This document shows, piece by piece, positions 36,216 through 45,199 of a stretch of DNA of 64,000 nt (position 1 is the first letter of the stretch; each line of letters starts with the position of its first letter). The notes below the pieces were generated by a model that had not been told where the DNA came from, made no database searches, and was given only the letters and a program-made list of their open reading frames with translations. This DNA comes from Arthrobacter echini (GTDB lineage: Bacteria > Actinomycetota > Actinomycetes > Actinomycetales > Micrococcaceae): the NCBI RefSeq assembly GCF_008107445.1, contig NZ_VSLD01000003.1, positions 186,001 to 250,000 on the forward strand, read 5' to 3'. Made by a program: the position numbers and the translations under genes.

Positions 36216-36880
36216 TCACTGTCGGCGAGCGGTGAGCAGCAGGTACTCCCAGTCCATTGCACCCGCGCCACGATCCTGTCGCCGTGCGAGGTCGATGAGC
36301 GCGTCGTCGAGACTGCTCACCTTGCCCGCATCGGTCGCCAGTGCTTGATAGACAGCGACGGTGGGTCCGCTCCGGGTGGGGGCGGTGGGGAATACGGCTT
36401 CATGGCGGCGAACCTCTGTCCGACGAAGCCGGACGGGGTCCAGTTGAGCAGGCCTATCCGGCCACCCCGCCGGCACACGCGCACCAGTTCGTCGGCACTT
36501 TTCTGGTGCGACGGCGCGAACATGAGACCCACGCAGCTGATCACGGCGTCGAAAGCGCCGTCGTCGAAGGGCAGCGCCTCGCAGTCCGCTTCGCGCCACT
36601 CGATGTCGACGCCCAGATCCTCCGAGCGCGGGTGGCCGCTCTCGAGCAACTCCGGTGTCAGATCGGAGCCGATCACGTGGGCGCCTCGCCGGGCTGCAGG
36701 GAAGGAGGCGTTGCCGGAGCCCGCGGCCACGTCGAGGACGTGGTCACCGGTCGTGATGCCGGTGGCGTCGACGAGCTCCGCGCCCAAGGTGGGGATGACG
36801 TCCTCGGCAACCGAGGGGTAGTCACCCAACGCCCAGATCTGCCGGTGCCTGGCCTTGATGTCGGGTGTGATGGTCTGCAT
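36216..36880 (-). pseudogene. broken class I SAM-dependent methyltransferase
   Basis: The 5' part (36880 down to about 36370) encodes a normal methyltransferase start, with WALGDYPSVAEDVIP, the SAM-binding VLDVAAGSGNASFPAA, DLTPELL, and RIGLLNWTPSGFVGQRFAAM. It runs into a foreign frame after PPPPPGADPP and stops at 36317. The family C-terminus (GPTVAVYQALAT ... DRGAGAMDWEYLLLTARR) continues in a different frame and ends at 36216. About 45 residues normally found between these two parts are missing, so the lesion is an internal deletion plus frameshift near 36355-36375, not a one-base error. The truncated product would lack part of the fold. Confidence 0.78.
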
Positions 36881-36910
36881 GATGCTGATGTCCTCCCCGG
36901 TAAGGCGCCT

Positions 36911-37516
36911 TCCTGGTGTCGAGAACTACTGGCCGGTTCCACACACTTCAACGATCTTCGGCGCGGCAATCCGAAGATGTCACCGGCTTTGCTCTCCAAG
37001 CGGCTGAGACGACTGGAACGCTCGGGCGTCGTGCAGCGACGCGTCGAGGGAACACATGTCAGCTACGTCCTCACACCCTCCGGGGAGGAGCTGCGCCCTG
37101 CCGTCGAGGCCCTGGCGGCATGGGGCATTCGGTGGATAGGGGAACTCGGGGAGGAGGATCTGGATCCGCACCTGCTGCTCTGGGACATGCGGCGCACACT
37201 GCCCCTTCAGGCGTGGCCGCGCGGGCGCACGGTGGTCGCCTTCGAATTCGACGACGTACCGCGTGGGGCTGCACGCTGGTGGTTGTGCATCAGTGGGAAT
37301 CAGGTCGATGTGTGTGACGTCGATCCGGGCTTCGACGTCGACCTGACTGTGCGCATCGGTCTGCGCACCATGGTGGAACTGTGGCGTGGGGACCGCTCCT
37401 GGCAGCAGACGCTGCGGGGGGAGCTCATCACCCTGACGGGGACCTCCGAGCTGGCACATCGTCTGCCGGTCCTGCTGGGACAGATGCCGACGGCTGCCGT
37501 GCCCCGTCCCGGTTGA
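36911..37516 (+). pseudogene. 5'-truncated HxlR-type winged-helix regulator
   Basis: The frame contains most of an HxlR-family DNA-binding domain (RELLAGSTHFNDLRRG, MSPALLSKRLRRLERSGVV, YVLTPSGEELRPAVEALAAW) and a C-terminal SCP2-like domain of about 110 residues seen in long actinobacterial HxlR proteins. The first 25 or so residues, normally including a Cys-containing ERWT segment, are absent, and no in-frame start codon lies between the divergent methyltransferase start and the homologous part. Only 30 bp separate the two genes, so the promoter and 5' end seem to have been lost. A start at the ATG in KMSPALL would remove half of the HTH. Confidence 0.7.
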
Positions 37517-37598
37517 GGGCACGCCTTCCCTCCTGCACCACTGCCGTGCCGGGATCCACAGTGGCCGGGCGCCCCTGTGCCGGGGTCCCGGTGTCACG

Positions 37599-37604
37599 TA
37601 GCGT
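37599..37604 (+). promoter_or_regulatory. -10 element of a leaderless promoter (prepilin peptidase)
   Basis: TAGCGT ends 6 nt before the GTG start at 37611. Confidence 0.45.
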
Positions 37605-37610
37605 GGAATC

Positions 37611-38114
37611 GTGATCGCTGCACTGGGTGTGTACCGGGCGGAACCCGTGGCCCTCGTCCTCCTCGGCGTCGCGCTGCTGGCCTTCCTCGTGGTGGGGACA
37701 CGGCTCAGCGTGATCGACTGGCGCACCCACCGCCTCCCGGACCGGCTCGTGCTGCCGAGTTACCCGGCGGCGATCCTCCTGCTCGGCGGCGCAGCGGCCG
37801 TCGCCGGTGAGTGGCACCGGATGGTCGGAGTGCTCGCGGGAGGCGCCGTCCTCTGGACCGGCTTCGCGATTCTGCACGTGCTGAACCGCCGCGGTCTGGG
37901 CTTCGGGGACGTGAAACTCGCCGGTCTGCTCGGCCTGTACCTAGGGTTCGTCGGCTGGGGAGCCCTGTGGTGGGGGCCTTTCTTCGGCGTGGTCCTGGGC
38001 GGCCTCTGGAGCATGGCACTCATCGTCACCCGGAGGGCTGGTCTGCGCTCGTCCATCGCCTTCGGGCCGTTCCTCATCGCCGGAGCGGCCCTGGCGCTCG
38101 CTGTACTACGGTGA
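37611..38114 (+). CDS. A24 family prepilin peptidase, short form
   Basis: Membrane aspartyl protease that removes prepilin leader peptides, 167 residues. The two catalytic aspartates are in SVIDWRTHRLPDRLV (near residue 31) and GFGDVKLAGLLG (near residue 102), the second being the GxGD motif. It has about five membrane helices. The N-terminal methyltransferase and zinc domain of full-length PilD is absent, as in many actinobacterial TadV-like enzymes. No pilin genes are in the window. The stop overlaps the upstream region of the Nudix gene. Confidence 0.85.
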   Translation: MIAALGVYRAEPVALVLLGVALLAFLVVGTRLSVIDWRTHRLPDRLVLPSYPAAILLLGGAAAVAGEWHRMVGVLAGGAVLWTGFAILHVLNRRGLGFGDVKLAGLLGLYLGFVGWGALWWGPFFGVVLGGLWSMALIVTRRAGLRSSIAFGPFLIAGAALALAVLR

Positions 38115-38119
38115 AGGGC

Positions 38120-38590
38120 ATGCCCACACCGGACTTCGTCACCGCGCTGCGGCGCAAGATCGGCAACGATCCCCTGTGGCTCCCGGGGGTGGGTGGAGTG
38201 GTCTTCGACGACGGGGGCCGGGTGCTCCTCGGTCGACGGGCCGACAACGGCCGGTGGACCATTATCACCGGCATGGTCGAACCCGGGGAGGAACCCGCCG
38301 TCGCCCTGCAGCGGGAGTGCGAGGAGGAGACCGGTGTGATCGTCGAGGTGGAGTATCTGCTGAAAACCGGCGTCGTGGGCCCCATCACCTTCCCCAATGG
38401 GGACGTGTGCACCTTCCTGACTCTCGACTTCCGGTGCCGCTGGGTGAGCGGGACGGCGCGGGTGAACGACGACGAGTCACTCGATGTCCGCTGGTTCGCC
38501 CTCGATCAGCTGCCGGAGCTCAATGAGCGGCACCGCTCACTCGTCCTCGGTGCCGGCGGCTTCGACGGCGTGACGCGTTTCGTCTCCTGA
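38120..38590 (+). CDS. Nudix hydrolase
   Basis: Hydrolyses a nucleoside diphosphate linked to another group; substrate unknown. The 156-residue protein has a complete Nudix box: GMVEPGEEPAVALQRECEEE followed by TGV, giving GX5EX7REUXEEXGU. The flanking N-terminal segment WLPGVGGVVFDDGGRVLLGR is typical. ATG at 38120; an alternative GTG at 38111 overlaps the prepilin peptidase stop and would add three residues. Both genes are likely on one transcript. Confidence 0.88.
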   Translation: MPTPDFVTALRRKIGNDPLWLPGVGGVVFDDGGRVLLGRRADNGRWTIITGMVEPGEEPAVALQRECEEETGVIVEVEYLLKTGVVGPITFPNGDVCTFLTLDFRCRWVSGTARVNDDESLDVRWFALDQLPELNERHRSLVLGAGGFDGVTRFVS

Positions 38591-38623
38591 TCCCTGCTGT
38601 GAGGACGGGACGTCTGCGCGCGC

Positions 38624-40099
38624 TCAACCCTGCGGCGGGCGCGTCATCGAGAGCACGTCGAGGGCCGTGTCCAGCTGCTCCTCGGAGAGTTCGCCGCGCT
38701 CCACGAACCCGAGGGCGACGACGGCCTCGCGGACCGTGAGCCCCTCGGCAACGGCCTTCTTGGCGATCTTCGCCGCGTTCTCGTACCCGATGTACTTGTT
38801 CAGCGGCGTCACGATCGAGGGGGACGCCTCCGCGAGGAAGCGGGCGCGCTCCACGTTCGCGGTGATCCCGTCGATCATGCGGTCGGCGGAGACCCGCGTG
38901 GAATTGCTGAGGAGGCGGATGGACTCGAGCACGTTGCGGGCGATCACCGGGATGCCCACGTTCAGCTCGAACGCGCCGTTCGTCCCGGACCAGGCGACGG
39001 TGGCGTCGTTACCGACCACCTGGGCGCACACCATGATGACGGCCTCGGCGATCACCGGGTTCACCTTGCCGGGCATGATGGACGAACCGGGCTGCAGATC
39101 GGGCAGGGAGATCTCCCCGAGGCCCGTGTTGGGCCCGGAGCCGAGCCAGCGCAGATCGTTGTGGATCTTGGTGAGCGAGACCGCGATGGTGCGCAGCATG
39201 CCGGAAATCTCCACGAGCCCGTCGCGATTGGCCTGTGCCTCGAAGTGGTCACGCGCCTCGGTGAGGGGCAGGCCCGTGTCCTCGGCGAGGAGTTCGATCA
39301 CGCGGGCCGAGAAGCCGGCAGGGGTGTTGATCCCGGTACCGACCGCGGTTCCCCCGAGGGGTACCTCGGCAACCCGTGCGAGGGAGGCATGGATGCGCTC
39401 GATACCGTAGCGGACCTGAGCCGCGTAGCCGCCGAACTCCTGGCCGAGCGTGACGGGTGTCGCGTCCATGAGGTGGGTGCGGCCGGACTTCACCACCTCG
39501 CTGAACTCCACGGCCTTGCGCTCGAGCGCCTCGGCGAGATGCGTCAGGGCCGGGACGAGATCCTTCACGAGGGCCGAGGTCGCGGCGACGTGCACGGAGG
39601 TGGGGAAGACGTCGTTCGAGGACTGCGAAGCGTTGACGTGGTCGTTGGGATGGACTGTCGTTGCACTGCCGGCGGCCTCGAGGGAGCGGGAGGCCAGGGT
39701 GGCGATGACCTCGTTGGCGTTCATGTTCGACGACGTGCCCGAACCGGTCTGGTAGATGTCCACCGGGAAATCGCCGTCGTACTGCCCGGCCGCGACGTCG
39801 TCCGCTGCTGCCTCGATGGCACGTGCACGCTCGGCGTCGAGCACCCCGAGTTCGGCGTTCGCCGTGGCGGCCGCCTTCTTGATCCGCGCCAGCGCCTCGA
39901 TGTGGGCGCGCTCGAGCCTGGTGCCGGAGATCGGGAAGTTCTCGACGGCACGCTGCGTCTGCGCGCGGTAGAGGGCGTGGACCGGCACGCGGACCTCGCC
40001 CATGGTGTCGTGTTCTACGCGGTACTGCGCATCCTCAGGGCCGGGCGTCGCGCCGCTGGTGGAGGTGGGGTCGGGGCTGGCTGCAGGCGTGGGAGTCAT
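38624..40099 (-). CDS. fumC: class II fumarate hydratase
   Basis: Interconverts fumarate and malate in the TCA cycle; oxygen-stable homotetramer. The protein is 491 residues, with a nonconserved 35-residue N-terminal tail before [14 protein letters not shown]. Active-site regions are [45 protein letters not shown], and the superfamily signature [15 protein letters not shown] at 40099. It lies 16 bp after the carbonic anhydrase gene on the same strand, beside DUF4245 and glpX as in Mycobacterium. Confidence 0.96.
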   Translation of the reverse strand: MTPTPAASPDPTSTSGATPGPEDAQYRVEHDTMGEVRVPVHALYRAQTQRAVENFPISGTRLERAHIEALARIKKAAATANAELGVLDAERARAIEAAADDVAAGQYDGDFPVDIYQTGSGTSSNMNANEVIATLASRSLEAAGSATTVHPNDHVNASQSSNDVFPTSVHVAATSALVKDLVPALTHLAEALERKAVEFSEVVKSGRTHLMDATPVTLGQEFGGYAAQVRYGIERIHASLARVAEVPLGGTAVGTGINTPAGFSARVIELLAEDTGLPLTEARDHFEAQANRDGLVEISGMLRTIAVSLTKIHNDLRWLGSGPNTGLGEISLPDLQPGSSIMPGKVNPVIAEAVIMVCAQVVGNDATVAWSGTNGAFELNVGIPVIARNVLESIRLLSNSTRVSADRMIDGITANVERARFLAEASPSIVTPLNKYIGYENAAKIAKKAVAEGLTVREAVVALGFVERGELSEEQLDTALDVLSMTRPPQG

Positions 40100-40115
40100 G
40101 CGGCAATTCTGGCGC

Positions 40116-40736
40116 TCAGTTCTCCACTGCGCCAAATCCGGAGATCAGCACCGTCTTGCCCTCGTCGAGGCGGTAGGAGACCCCGACGACGGCGGCCGAG
40201 CCGTCCTCCACCGCGTTCGAGATGATCCGTGAGCTGTCCACGAGTCGCTGCGTGGTCTGCCGGGTGTGCTCGATCACCGTGGCATTCACGTCGGTGACAC
40301 CGGCCCGCCGCGCTGTGAGGACCGACGGGGTGATCCGTTCCACGAGATCGCGGATGAAGCCGGGGGGCATGGTTCCGGTCTCGACAGTGTCGATGGTGGC
40401 CGTCACGGCGCCGCAGCTGTCGTGGCCGAGCACCACGATCAGCGGTACGCCGAGGACCGCCACGCTGTACTCGAGCGAGCCGAGGACGGCGTCGTCGATC
40501 ACCTGGCCCGCCGTCCGCACCACGAACACGTCGCCCAGCCCGAGATCGAAGATGATCTCCGCCGCGAGCCGCGAGTCCGAGCAGCCGAAGATCACCGCGA
40601 ACGGATGCTGGGTGTTGACGAGGGAGGTGCGGCGGGAGGCGTCCTGATTGGGATGGGAGGCATCGGCGGCGACGAATCTGGCGTTGCCCTCCTGGAGCCT
40701 GAGCCAGGCTGCGGCGGGCGTCAATTCATGGGTCAC
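40116..40736 (-). CDS. beta-class carbonic anhydrase
   Basis: Zinc enzyme that hydrates carbon dioxide to bicarbonate, 206 residues. Zinc ligands are visible in [11 protein letters not shown] (Cys, with the Asp-Arg dyad) and LGHDSCGAV (His and Cys). The length and the [18 protein letters not shown] segment are typical. The GTG at 40736 is preceded by TACAGT-N7, consistent with a leaderless start. It is read towards fumC and probably co-transcribed with it; bicarbonate supply would serve carboxylating enzymes. Confidence 0.92.
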   Translation of the reverse strand: MTHELTPAAAWLRLQEGNARFVAADASHPNQDASRRTSLVNTQHPFAVIFGCSDSRLAAEIIFDLGLGDVFVVRTAGQVIDDAVLGSLEYSVAVLGVPLIVVLGHDSCGAVTATIDTVETGTMPPGFIRDLVERITPSVLTARRAGVTDVNATVIEHTRQTTQRLVDSSRIISNAVEDGSAAVVGVSYRLDEGKTVLISGFGAVEN

Positions 40737-40743
40737 GATCGCA

Positions 40744-40749
40744 ACTGTA
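40744..40749 (-). promoter_or_regulatory. -10 element of a leaderless promoter (carbonic anhydrase)
   Basis: TACAGT on the minus strand ends 7 nt before the GTG at 40736. Confidence 0.4.
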
Positions 40750-40778
40750 CTGCGACGATCAGCTCCGACGGGCAGTAC

Positions 40779-41504
40779 CTACCCCGCCGGGTTGGAAGAT
40801 GACAGACGTTCGGCTTCCTCGATCTCGTTCTGCCGGATGTCCTCGACCGTCGCCGCGCCGAGGCTGTCGAACTCCGAGAGCTCCGCCTCGCCGTTGAGGA
40901 TCACGGTGGAACCGTCGACGTCGGTCCGCAGCACCGTGTCGCCGTCAGGGGCGTCGAGCAGCTCCCACTCGAGGTCGTCGATGGTGCGTGTGCCCGAGAT
41001 TTGGGCGTCGCCGATCCGCTGGGCCACCCAGGTGGGATTCGCATCGTCGGTCTGCGTGAGCTGGATGAAGCCGGAGTCCGGGGTCAGGAAGCCCACCTCC
41101 CAGTAGTCGACGCCGTCGCTGCGCCCCGTGACCCAGCGTGCGTAGTTGGAGTACCAGTCCTGGAGCTCGGGAGCCGCGGGAAGATACCCGGCGTCGCCCG
41201 CGGCCTGGCGGGCCACGGTCCCGACGTCGATGTCGCGCCGATACGTATCGGCCGTGTAGGTGGGGTTCAGGAAGTAGACCGGCAGGACGACGGCGATGGT
41301 GGCCCCGGTCGCGATGAGCATGCCGCGCGCCGTCGAACTGGCTCGCTTGGCCTGGCTGGAGGTGAGGGTGATCGGGGGAGCGTCGTCGTCCCGCTCCTCC
41401 TGCCCCCGCGCGTCCGGTAGCGGGGCCCGCTGCGCGGCGTCTTGCCCGTCCGCGGGCCGCGCACCGGTCCCGGGTGTTCCCCGTCCATCGTCCTGATCAT
41501 TCAC
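40779..41504 (-). CDS. DUF4245 domain-containing membrane protein
   Basis: A 241-residue protein of unknown function. An acidic, Gln/Asp-rich cytoplasmic tail of about 55 residues precedes one membrane helix (GMLIATGATIAVVLPVYFL, about residues 60-78). The extracytoplasmic DUF4245 domain has NPTYTADTYRRDIDVGTVARQAA and YWEVGFLTPDSGFIQL. The GTG at 41504 follows GAAAAT-N6, a possible leaderless arrangement. It is divergent from glpX, a pairing also seen at Rv1099c-Rv1100. Confidence 0.83.
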   Translation of the reverse strand: MNDQDDGRGTPGTGARPADGQDAAQRAPLPDARGQEERDDDAPPITLTSSQAKRASSTARGMLIATGATIAVVLPVYFLNPTYTADTYRRDIDVGTVARQAAGDAGYLPAAPELQDWYSNYARWVTGRSDGVDYWEVGFLTPDSGFIQLTQTDDANPTWVAQRIGDAQISGTRTIDDLEWELLDAPDGDTVLRTDVDGSTVILNGEAELSEFDSLGAATVEDIRQNEIEEAERLSSSNPAG

Positions 41505-41604
41505 AGCTCCATTTTCGCTGATCCGCGCCGGGTCACCTAACCGGAGGCGGGAGGGCGCCCGCCCCTGCGGGGGCCGCTCCGGAGCGCCGCGCCGCTCACC
41601 CGCC

Positions 41605-41610
41605 TATGAT
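41605..41610 (+). promoter_or_regulatory. -10 element of the glpX promoter
   Basis: TATGAT, a near-consensus -10, 62 bp before the chosen glpX start. No clear -35. Confidence 0.5.
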
Positions 41611-41624
41611 GACAACCAGGGAAC

Positions 41625-41642
41625 CGGTACGTGCGCGTACCG
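41625..41642. promoter_or_regulatory. 18-bp palindrome in the glpX leader
   Basis: CGGTACG-TGCG-CGTACCG is a perfect 7-4-7 inverted repeat, about 8 nt downstream of the predicted transcription start. It could be a repressor operator or an RNA hairpin. Confidence 0.45.
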
Positions 41643-41671
41643 CCTGCTTACCTTCGACGATGAGGATAGAC

Positions 41672-42712
41672 GTGGCCAAGAACTCAGCGAATGCCCAGTA
41701 CTCGACGCTCTCGCCGGCACTGGCGGTGGGTGACGACGAGCCGGACCGGAATCTCGCCCTCGAACTCGTCCGGGTCACCGAGGCGGCAGCCATCGCGGGC
41801 GGGCACTGGGTGGGTTTCGGCGACAAGAACCTGGCCGACGGCGCCGCCGTCGACGCCATGCGCTCGCTGCTGCAGACCGTCCACTTCAACGGCATCGTGG
41901 TCATCGGGGAGGGCGAGAAGGACGAGGCCCCCATGCTTTTCAACGGTGAGCGCGTGGGTGACGGCAGCGGTCCGGAGTGCGACGTCGCCGTCGACCCGAT
42001 CGACGGCACGCGACTGACGGCACTGGGTATCAACAACGCGCTCGCGGTGCTCGCCGTGGCCGAGCGCGGATCGATGTTCGATCCCTCGGCCGTGTTCTAC
42101 ATGGAGAAGCTCGTCACGGGTCCGGAGGCCGCCGACATGGTGGATCTGCGCCTGCCGGTCAAGCAGAATCTGCACCTGATCGCCAAGGCGAACAACAAGA
42201 AGGTCAGTCAGCTCAATGTCATGATCCTGGACCGCGACCGGCACCGGCCCCTCGTGGAGGAGATCCGCGAGGCCGGCGCCCGGACGAAGTTCATCATGGA
42301 CGGCGATGTCGCCGGAGCCATCGCCGCGTCCCGCGAGGGGACCGACGTCGATGCCCTGATGGGTATCGGCGGCACACCGGAGGGCATCGTGGCGGCGTGC
42401 GCGATCAAGTCGCTCGGCGGAGTCATCCAGGGCAGGCTCTGGCCCACGAGCGACGAGGAGAAGCAGAAGGCGATCGACGCCGGCCACGATCTCGATCGCG
42501 TCCTGTCCACCGACGACCTGGTCACGAGTGACAACTGCTACTTCGCGGCGACGGGTATCACCGACGGCGATCTGCTGCGCGGCGTGCGCTACAGCAAGGA
42601 CAAGGTGCTCACGCAGTCCATGGTGATGCGCTCCAAGTCCGGGACCATCCGCGTGGTCGACGGCGAGCACCAGGCCCACAAGTGGGAGAGCTACGCCCGC
42701 GTGAACCAGTAG
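41672..42712 (+). CDS. glpX: class II fructose-1,6-bisphosphatase
   Basis: Gluconeogenic phosphatase producing fructose 6-phosphate, metal dependent. At 346 residues it matches the family. It shows GEGEKDEAPML, the metal/phosphate motif DPIDGTRLTALG, and MGIGGTPEGIVAACAIKSLGG. The GTG at 41672 is chosen because GAGGA lies 5 nt upstream; in-frame ATGs at 41660 and 41606 would add a nonconserved tail and read through the leader palindrome. Neighbouring fumC and DUF4245 match the Mycobacterium order. Confidence 0.93.
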   Translation: MAKNSANAQYSTLSPALAVGDDEPDRNLALELVRVTEAAAIAGGHWVGFGDKNLADGAAVDAMRSLLQTVHFNGIVVIGEGEKDEAPMLFNGERVGDGSGPECDVAVDPIDGTRLTALGINNALAVLAVAERGSMFDPSAVFYMEKLVTGPEAADMVDLRLPVKQNLHLIAKANNKKVSQLNVMILDRDRHRPLVEEIREAGARTKFIMDGDVAGAIAASREGTDVDALMGIGGTPEGIVAACAIKSLGGVIQGRLWPTSDEEKQKAIDAGHDLDRVLSTDDLVTSDNCYFAATGITDGDLLRGVRYSKDKVLTQSMVMRSKSGTIRVVDGEHQAHKWESYARVNQ

Positions 42713-42742
42713 GGACCGCCCGGCCGGGCTATCCGGCACCTA

Positions 42743-42748
42743 TAGGCT
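42743..42748 (+). promoter_or_regulatory. -10 element of a leaderless promoter (FemAB-type gene)
   Basis: TAGGCT ends 6 nt before the ATG at 42755. Confidence 0.5.
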
Positions 42749-42754
42749 GGCGTG

Positions 42755-43798
42755 ATGAGTCTTTCCGTTTCCCCCTGCCTGGACCGCGCCCTCTGGGATG
42801 CCACCGTCGACGAACTGGCGGGCCACCCCCAGCAGCTGTGGGGCTGGGGGGAGACCAAGGCGGACCACGGCTGGAGCGCCGACCGGGTGCTCGTCACCGA
42901 GGACGGCGAGGTGGTCGGGGCCGCACAGGTGGTGCTCAAGTCCCTGCCGTGGCCCATGCGCAGTCTGGCCTACATCCCGCGTGGACCGCAGGTGATCCAG
43001 GGTCGGGCGACCGAGGTCCTCGATGCCGTCGCGGAGTACGTGCGGACCACGCATCATTCGGTCGCGCTGAGCATCGAACCGGACTGGGACGCCGCGAGCG
43101 ACGAGGCCCGCGCACTGCCGGGCAGCGGGTGGAGGGCGAGCACCAGCACCATCCTCATCCCGCGGACGCTCATCCTGGATCTGCGCCGCTCCGACGACCA
43201 GCTGCTGGCCGGCATGTCGAAGAAGCACCGCCAGTACATCCGGAAATCGGGGCGGGAGGAGCTCGACATCCGCCGCGTGGAGCGCAGCGAACTCCCCGCC
43301 TGCCTGGATGTCTACCGTGTGACGGCGGAGCGTGCGGGCTTCGGCATCCACGAGGACACCTACTACCTGGACATCTTCGACAATCTCGGGGACGCCTCGC
43401 CGGTGTACGCGGCGTTCCAGGGAGCCGACGTCGTCGCCTTCCTGTGGCTCTCGACCAGCCGTGCCACCTGCTTCGAGCTCTACGGCGGCATGACCGACCA
43501 GGGCGAGCGGCTACGCGCCAACTACGCCCTGAAGTGGCTGGCCATCGGCGAGATGAAGGCGCGCGGAGTCACCCGCTACGACTTCAACGGTCTGCTCAAC
43601 GACGGCGTCTCCCGCTTCAAGATGGGCTGGGCGGATCACGAGGATCTGCTGGCAGGCACGTGGGACAGGCCCTTGAGTTCCATCTACCCGCTCTTCAGCC
43701 GCCTGCTGCCCCTTGCCAGGCGCGGCATGCAGCAGGCCCGCCGGCAGGCGGCACGGGCCGTACCGGCACTCCGCGGACTTCGGAGGCGTGGCGTCTAG
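42755..43798 (+). CDS. FemAB-type lipid II aminoacyltransferase (peptidoglycan bridge formation)
   Basis: GNAT-fold enzyme that adds an amino acid from aminoacyl-tRNA to the lipid II stem peptide, here 347 residues. Family landmarks are RVLVTEDGEVVGAAQVVL, KKHRQYIRKSGREELDI, VYAAFQGADVVAFLWL, the GGMTDQGERLRANYALKWLA segment, and FNGLLNDGVSRFKMGWADHE. The C-terminus is a basic tail. The ATG at 42755 (or the adjacent GTG at 42752) follows a TAGGCT element. It ends 6 bp from convergent manA. Confidence 0.88.
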   Translation: MSLSVSPCLDRALWDATVDELAGHPQQLWGWGETKADHGWSADRVLVTEDGEVVGAAQVVLKSLPWPMRSLAYIPRGPQVIQGRATEVLDAVAEYVRTTHHSVALSIEPDWDAASDEARALPGSGWRASTSTILIPRTLILDLRRSDDQLLAGMSKKHRQYIRKSGREELDIRRVERSELPACLDVYRVTAERAGFGIHEDTYYLDIFDNLGDASPVYAAFQGADVVAFLWLSTSRATCFELYGGMTDQGERLRANYALKWLAIGEMKARGVTRYDFNGLLNDGVSRFKMGWADHEDLLAGTWDRPLSSIYPLFSRLLPLARRGMQQARRQAARAVPALRGLRRRGV

Positions 43799-43804
43799 CG
43801 TCTG

Positions 43805-45148
43805 TCATGCGCCTGCGCGCTGCGGTTCCTCCCCGACGGTCACCGCGAAGGCGAGAACGGGCCCTTCCGCGGCGTGCTGGTCCTTCGCCGCGCGGACGAT
43901 CAACGGCGCTTCCGAGGCTCCGACGAACGCACTCCCGCCCCGCGGCACGAGGAGCGTTGAGCGCGGGGTGTCGAGCAGGATCGGTCCGCTGACGGCGAGG
44001 ATCACCACCGGCCCGTTCTGCATCACGGGGACGTGGGAGTCGCCGTCCGCCCGAGGGCCTGCGGCGGATTCACCCGACGTGTCCTCGAGCACGATCCGCT
44101 GGAGCTGGAACTCGTCGAACGGCGGACGGTAGAGCTCCTGGTCGAAGAGCGTGTACTCGGGTGCCAGCGTCGGCGGCGGCACGGCCTCGAAGACCACCGT
44201 GGCGAGCAGTGCATCGGGGTCCACGTGCTTGGGGGTCAGGCCCCCGCGCAGTACATTGTCCGACGACGCCATGACCTCGATCCCCAGACCGCTGAGATAG
44301 GCATGGATGTTCCCTGCGGGGAGGTAGAGAGCCTCACCCGCCCGCAGCGAGACGCGGTTCAGCAGCAGCGCCACGAGCACTCCCGGGTCGCCCGGGTATT
44401 GGGCCGCGAGCTCCCTGATGGTCGCCAGATCACGCGCGACGTCGTCCCCCTCCCCGGGGAGCACCCCCGCAGGCGGTGGGGTGCTGTCCGGGCCGCTGGC
44501 CGCCATGCCCTCCACGGCGTCGACGACGGCGTCCACCACGCCGCGTGGTGCGTGCAGCGCCTGCGCGAACGCCGATTGCAGGGCGTCCTTCCCACCCATG
44601 ACGAGCCGCGCTGCCACGGAGTCGAGGAAGCCGTGTGCCTCGGACCCGGGGTCGACGGCGGCGGCGAGGGCGGCGAAGACCGCGACGGCCTCGGCCGGTG
44701 GACGGAAGCCGCAGAGCGCCTCGAAGGCCGAGAGGGTGTAGAGAAGCTCGGGCTTGTGGTTCCGGTCCCGGTAGGTGCGGTGTGGAGCGGACCTCGGTAC
44801 GCCGGCGGCCTCCTCGGCATCGAAGCCGGCAGCAGCCTGCCCGGGGTCCGGATGGACCTGGAGCGACAGCGCTGATCCGGCCGCGAGCACCTTCAGCAGG
44901 AAGGGCAGCCGATTCCCGAAGCGCGTGGCCGTATCTGCTCCGAGGAGTCCCTCGGGATCGTCGGCGATGGCCTCGTCGAGGCCATTGCGGGAACCGTCCT
45001 GACGGATGATCCTCGAGGGGGAGTCCGGGTGGGCGCCTACCCAGAGTTCGGCCTCCGGCTCACCGGAGGGTTCCCTGCCCAGCAGCTCGGCGATGGCATG
45101 CGTCGAACCCCACGCGTACTGGCGGAGCGGATTGTCCAGGAGGAACAT
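43805..45148 (-). CDS. manA: mannose-6-phosphate isomerase, class I
   Basis: Interconverts fructose 6-phosphate and mannose 6-phosphate, the entry to GDP-mannose. The zinc-dependent 447-residue protein has the cupin motif LSLQVHPDPGQA with a zinc histidine, HKPELLYTLSAFEALCGFRP, and the active-site YLPAGNIHAYLSG segment. ATG at 45148 after AAGGACC. It is downstream of the LCP gene on the same strand. With manC at the window start it supports a mannose donor pathway used by Pmt (58350-59984). Confidence 0.94.
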   Translation of the reverse strand: MFLLDNPLRQYAWGSTHAIAELLGREPSGEPEAELWVGAHPDSPSRIIRQDGSRNGLDEAIADDPEGLLGADTATRFGNRLPFLLKVLAAGSALSLQVHPDPGQAAAGFDAEEAAGVPRSAPHRTYRDRNHKPELLYTLSAFEALCGFRPPAEAVAVFAALAAAVDPGSEAHGFLDSVAARLVMGGKDALQSAFAQALHAPRGVVDAVVDAVEGMAASGPDSTPPPAGVLPGEGDDVARDLATIRELAAQYPGDPGVLVALLLNRVSLRAGEALYLPAGNIHAYLSGLGIEVMASSDNVLRGGLTPKHVDPDALLATVVFEAVPPPTLAPEYTLFDQELYRPPFDEFQLQRIVLEDTSGESAAGPRADGDSHVPVMQNGPVVILAVSGPILLDTPRSTLLVPRGGSAFVGASEAPLIVRAAKDQHAAEGPVLAFAVTVGEEPQRAGA

Positions 45149-45199
45149 CGTCGGGGTCCTTCGAAGGGGTCGGGGTGGATGGTGTCGGGTGGCGCCGGC

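Noticed and set aside
36216-37516. Treating the methyltransferase and HxlR defects as simple sequencing errors.
   Set aside because: One or two base errors cannot restore the missing internal segment or the lost regulator N-terminus.
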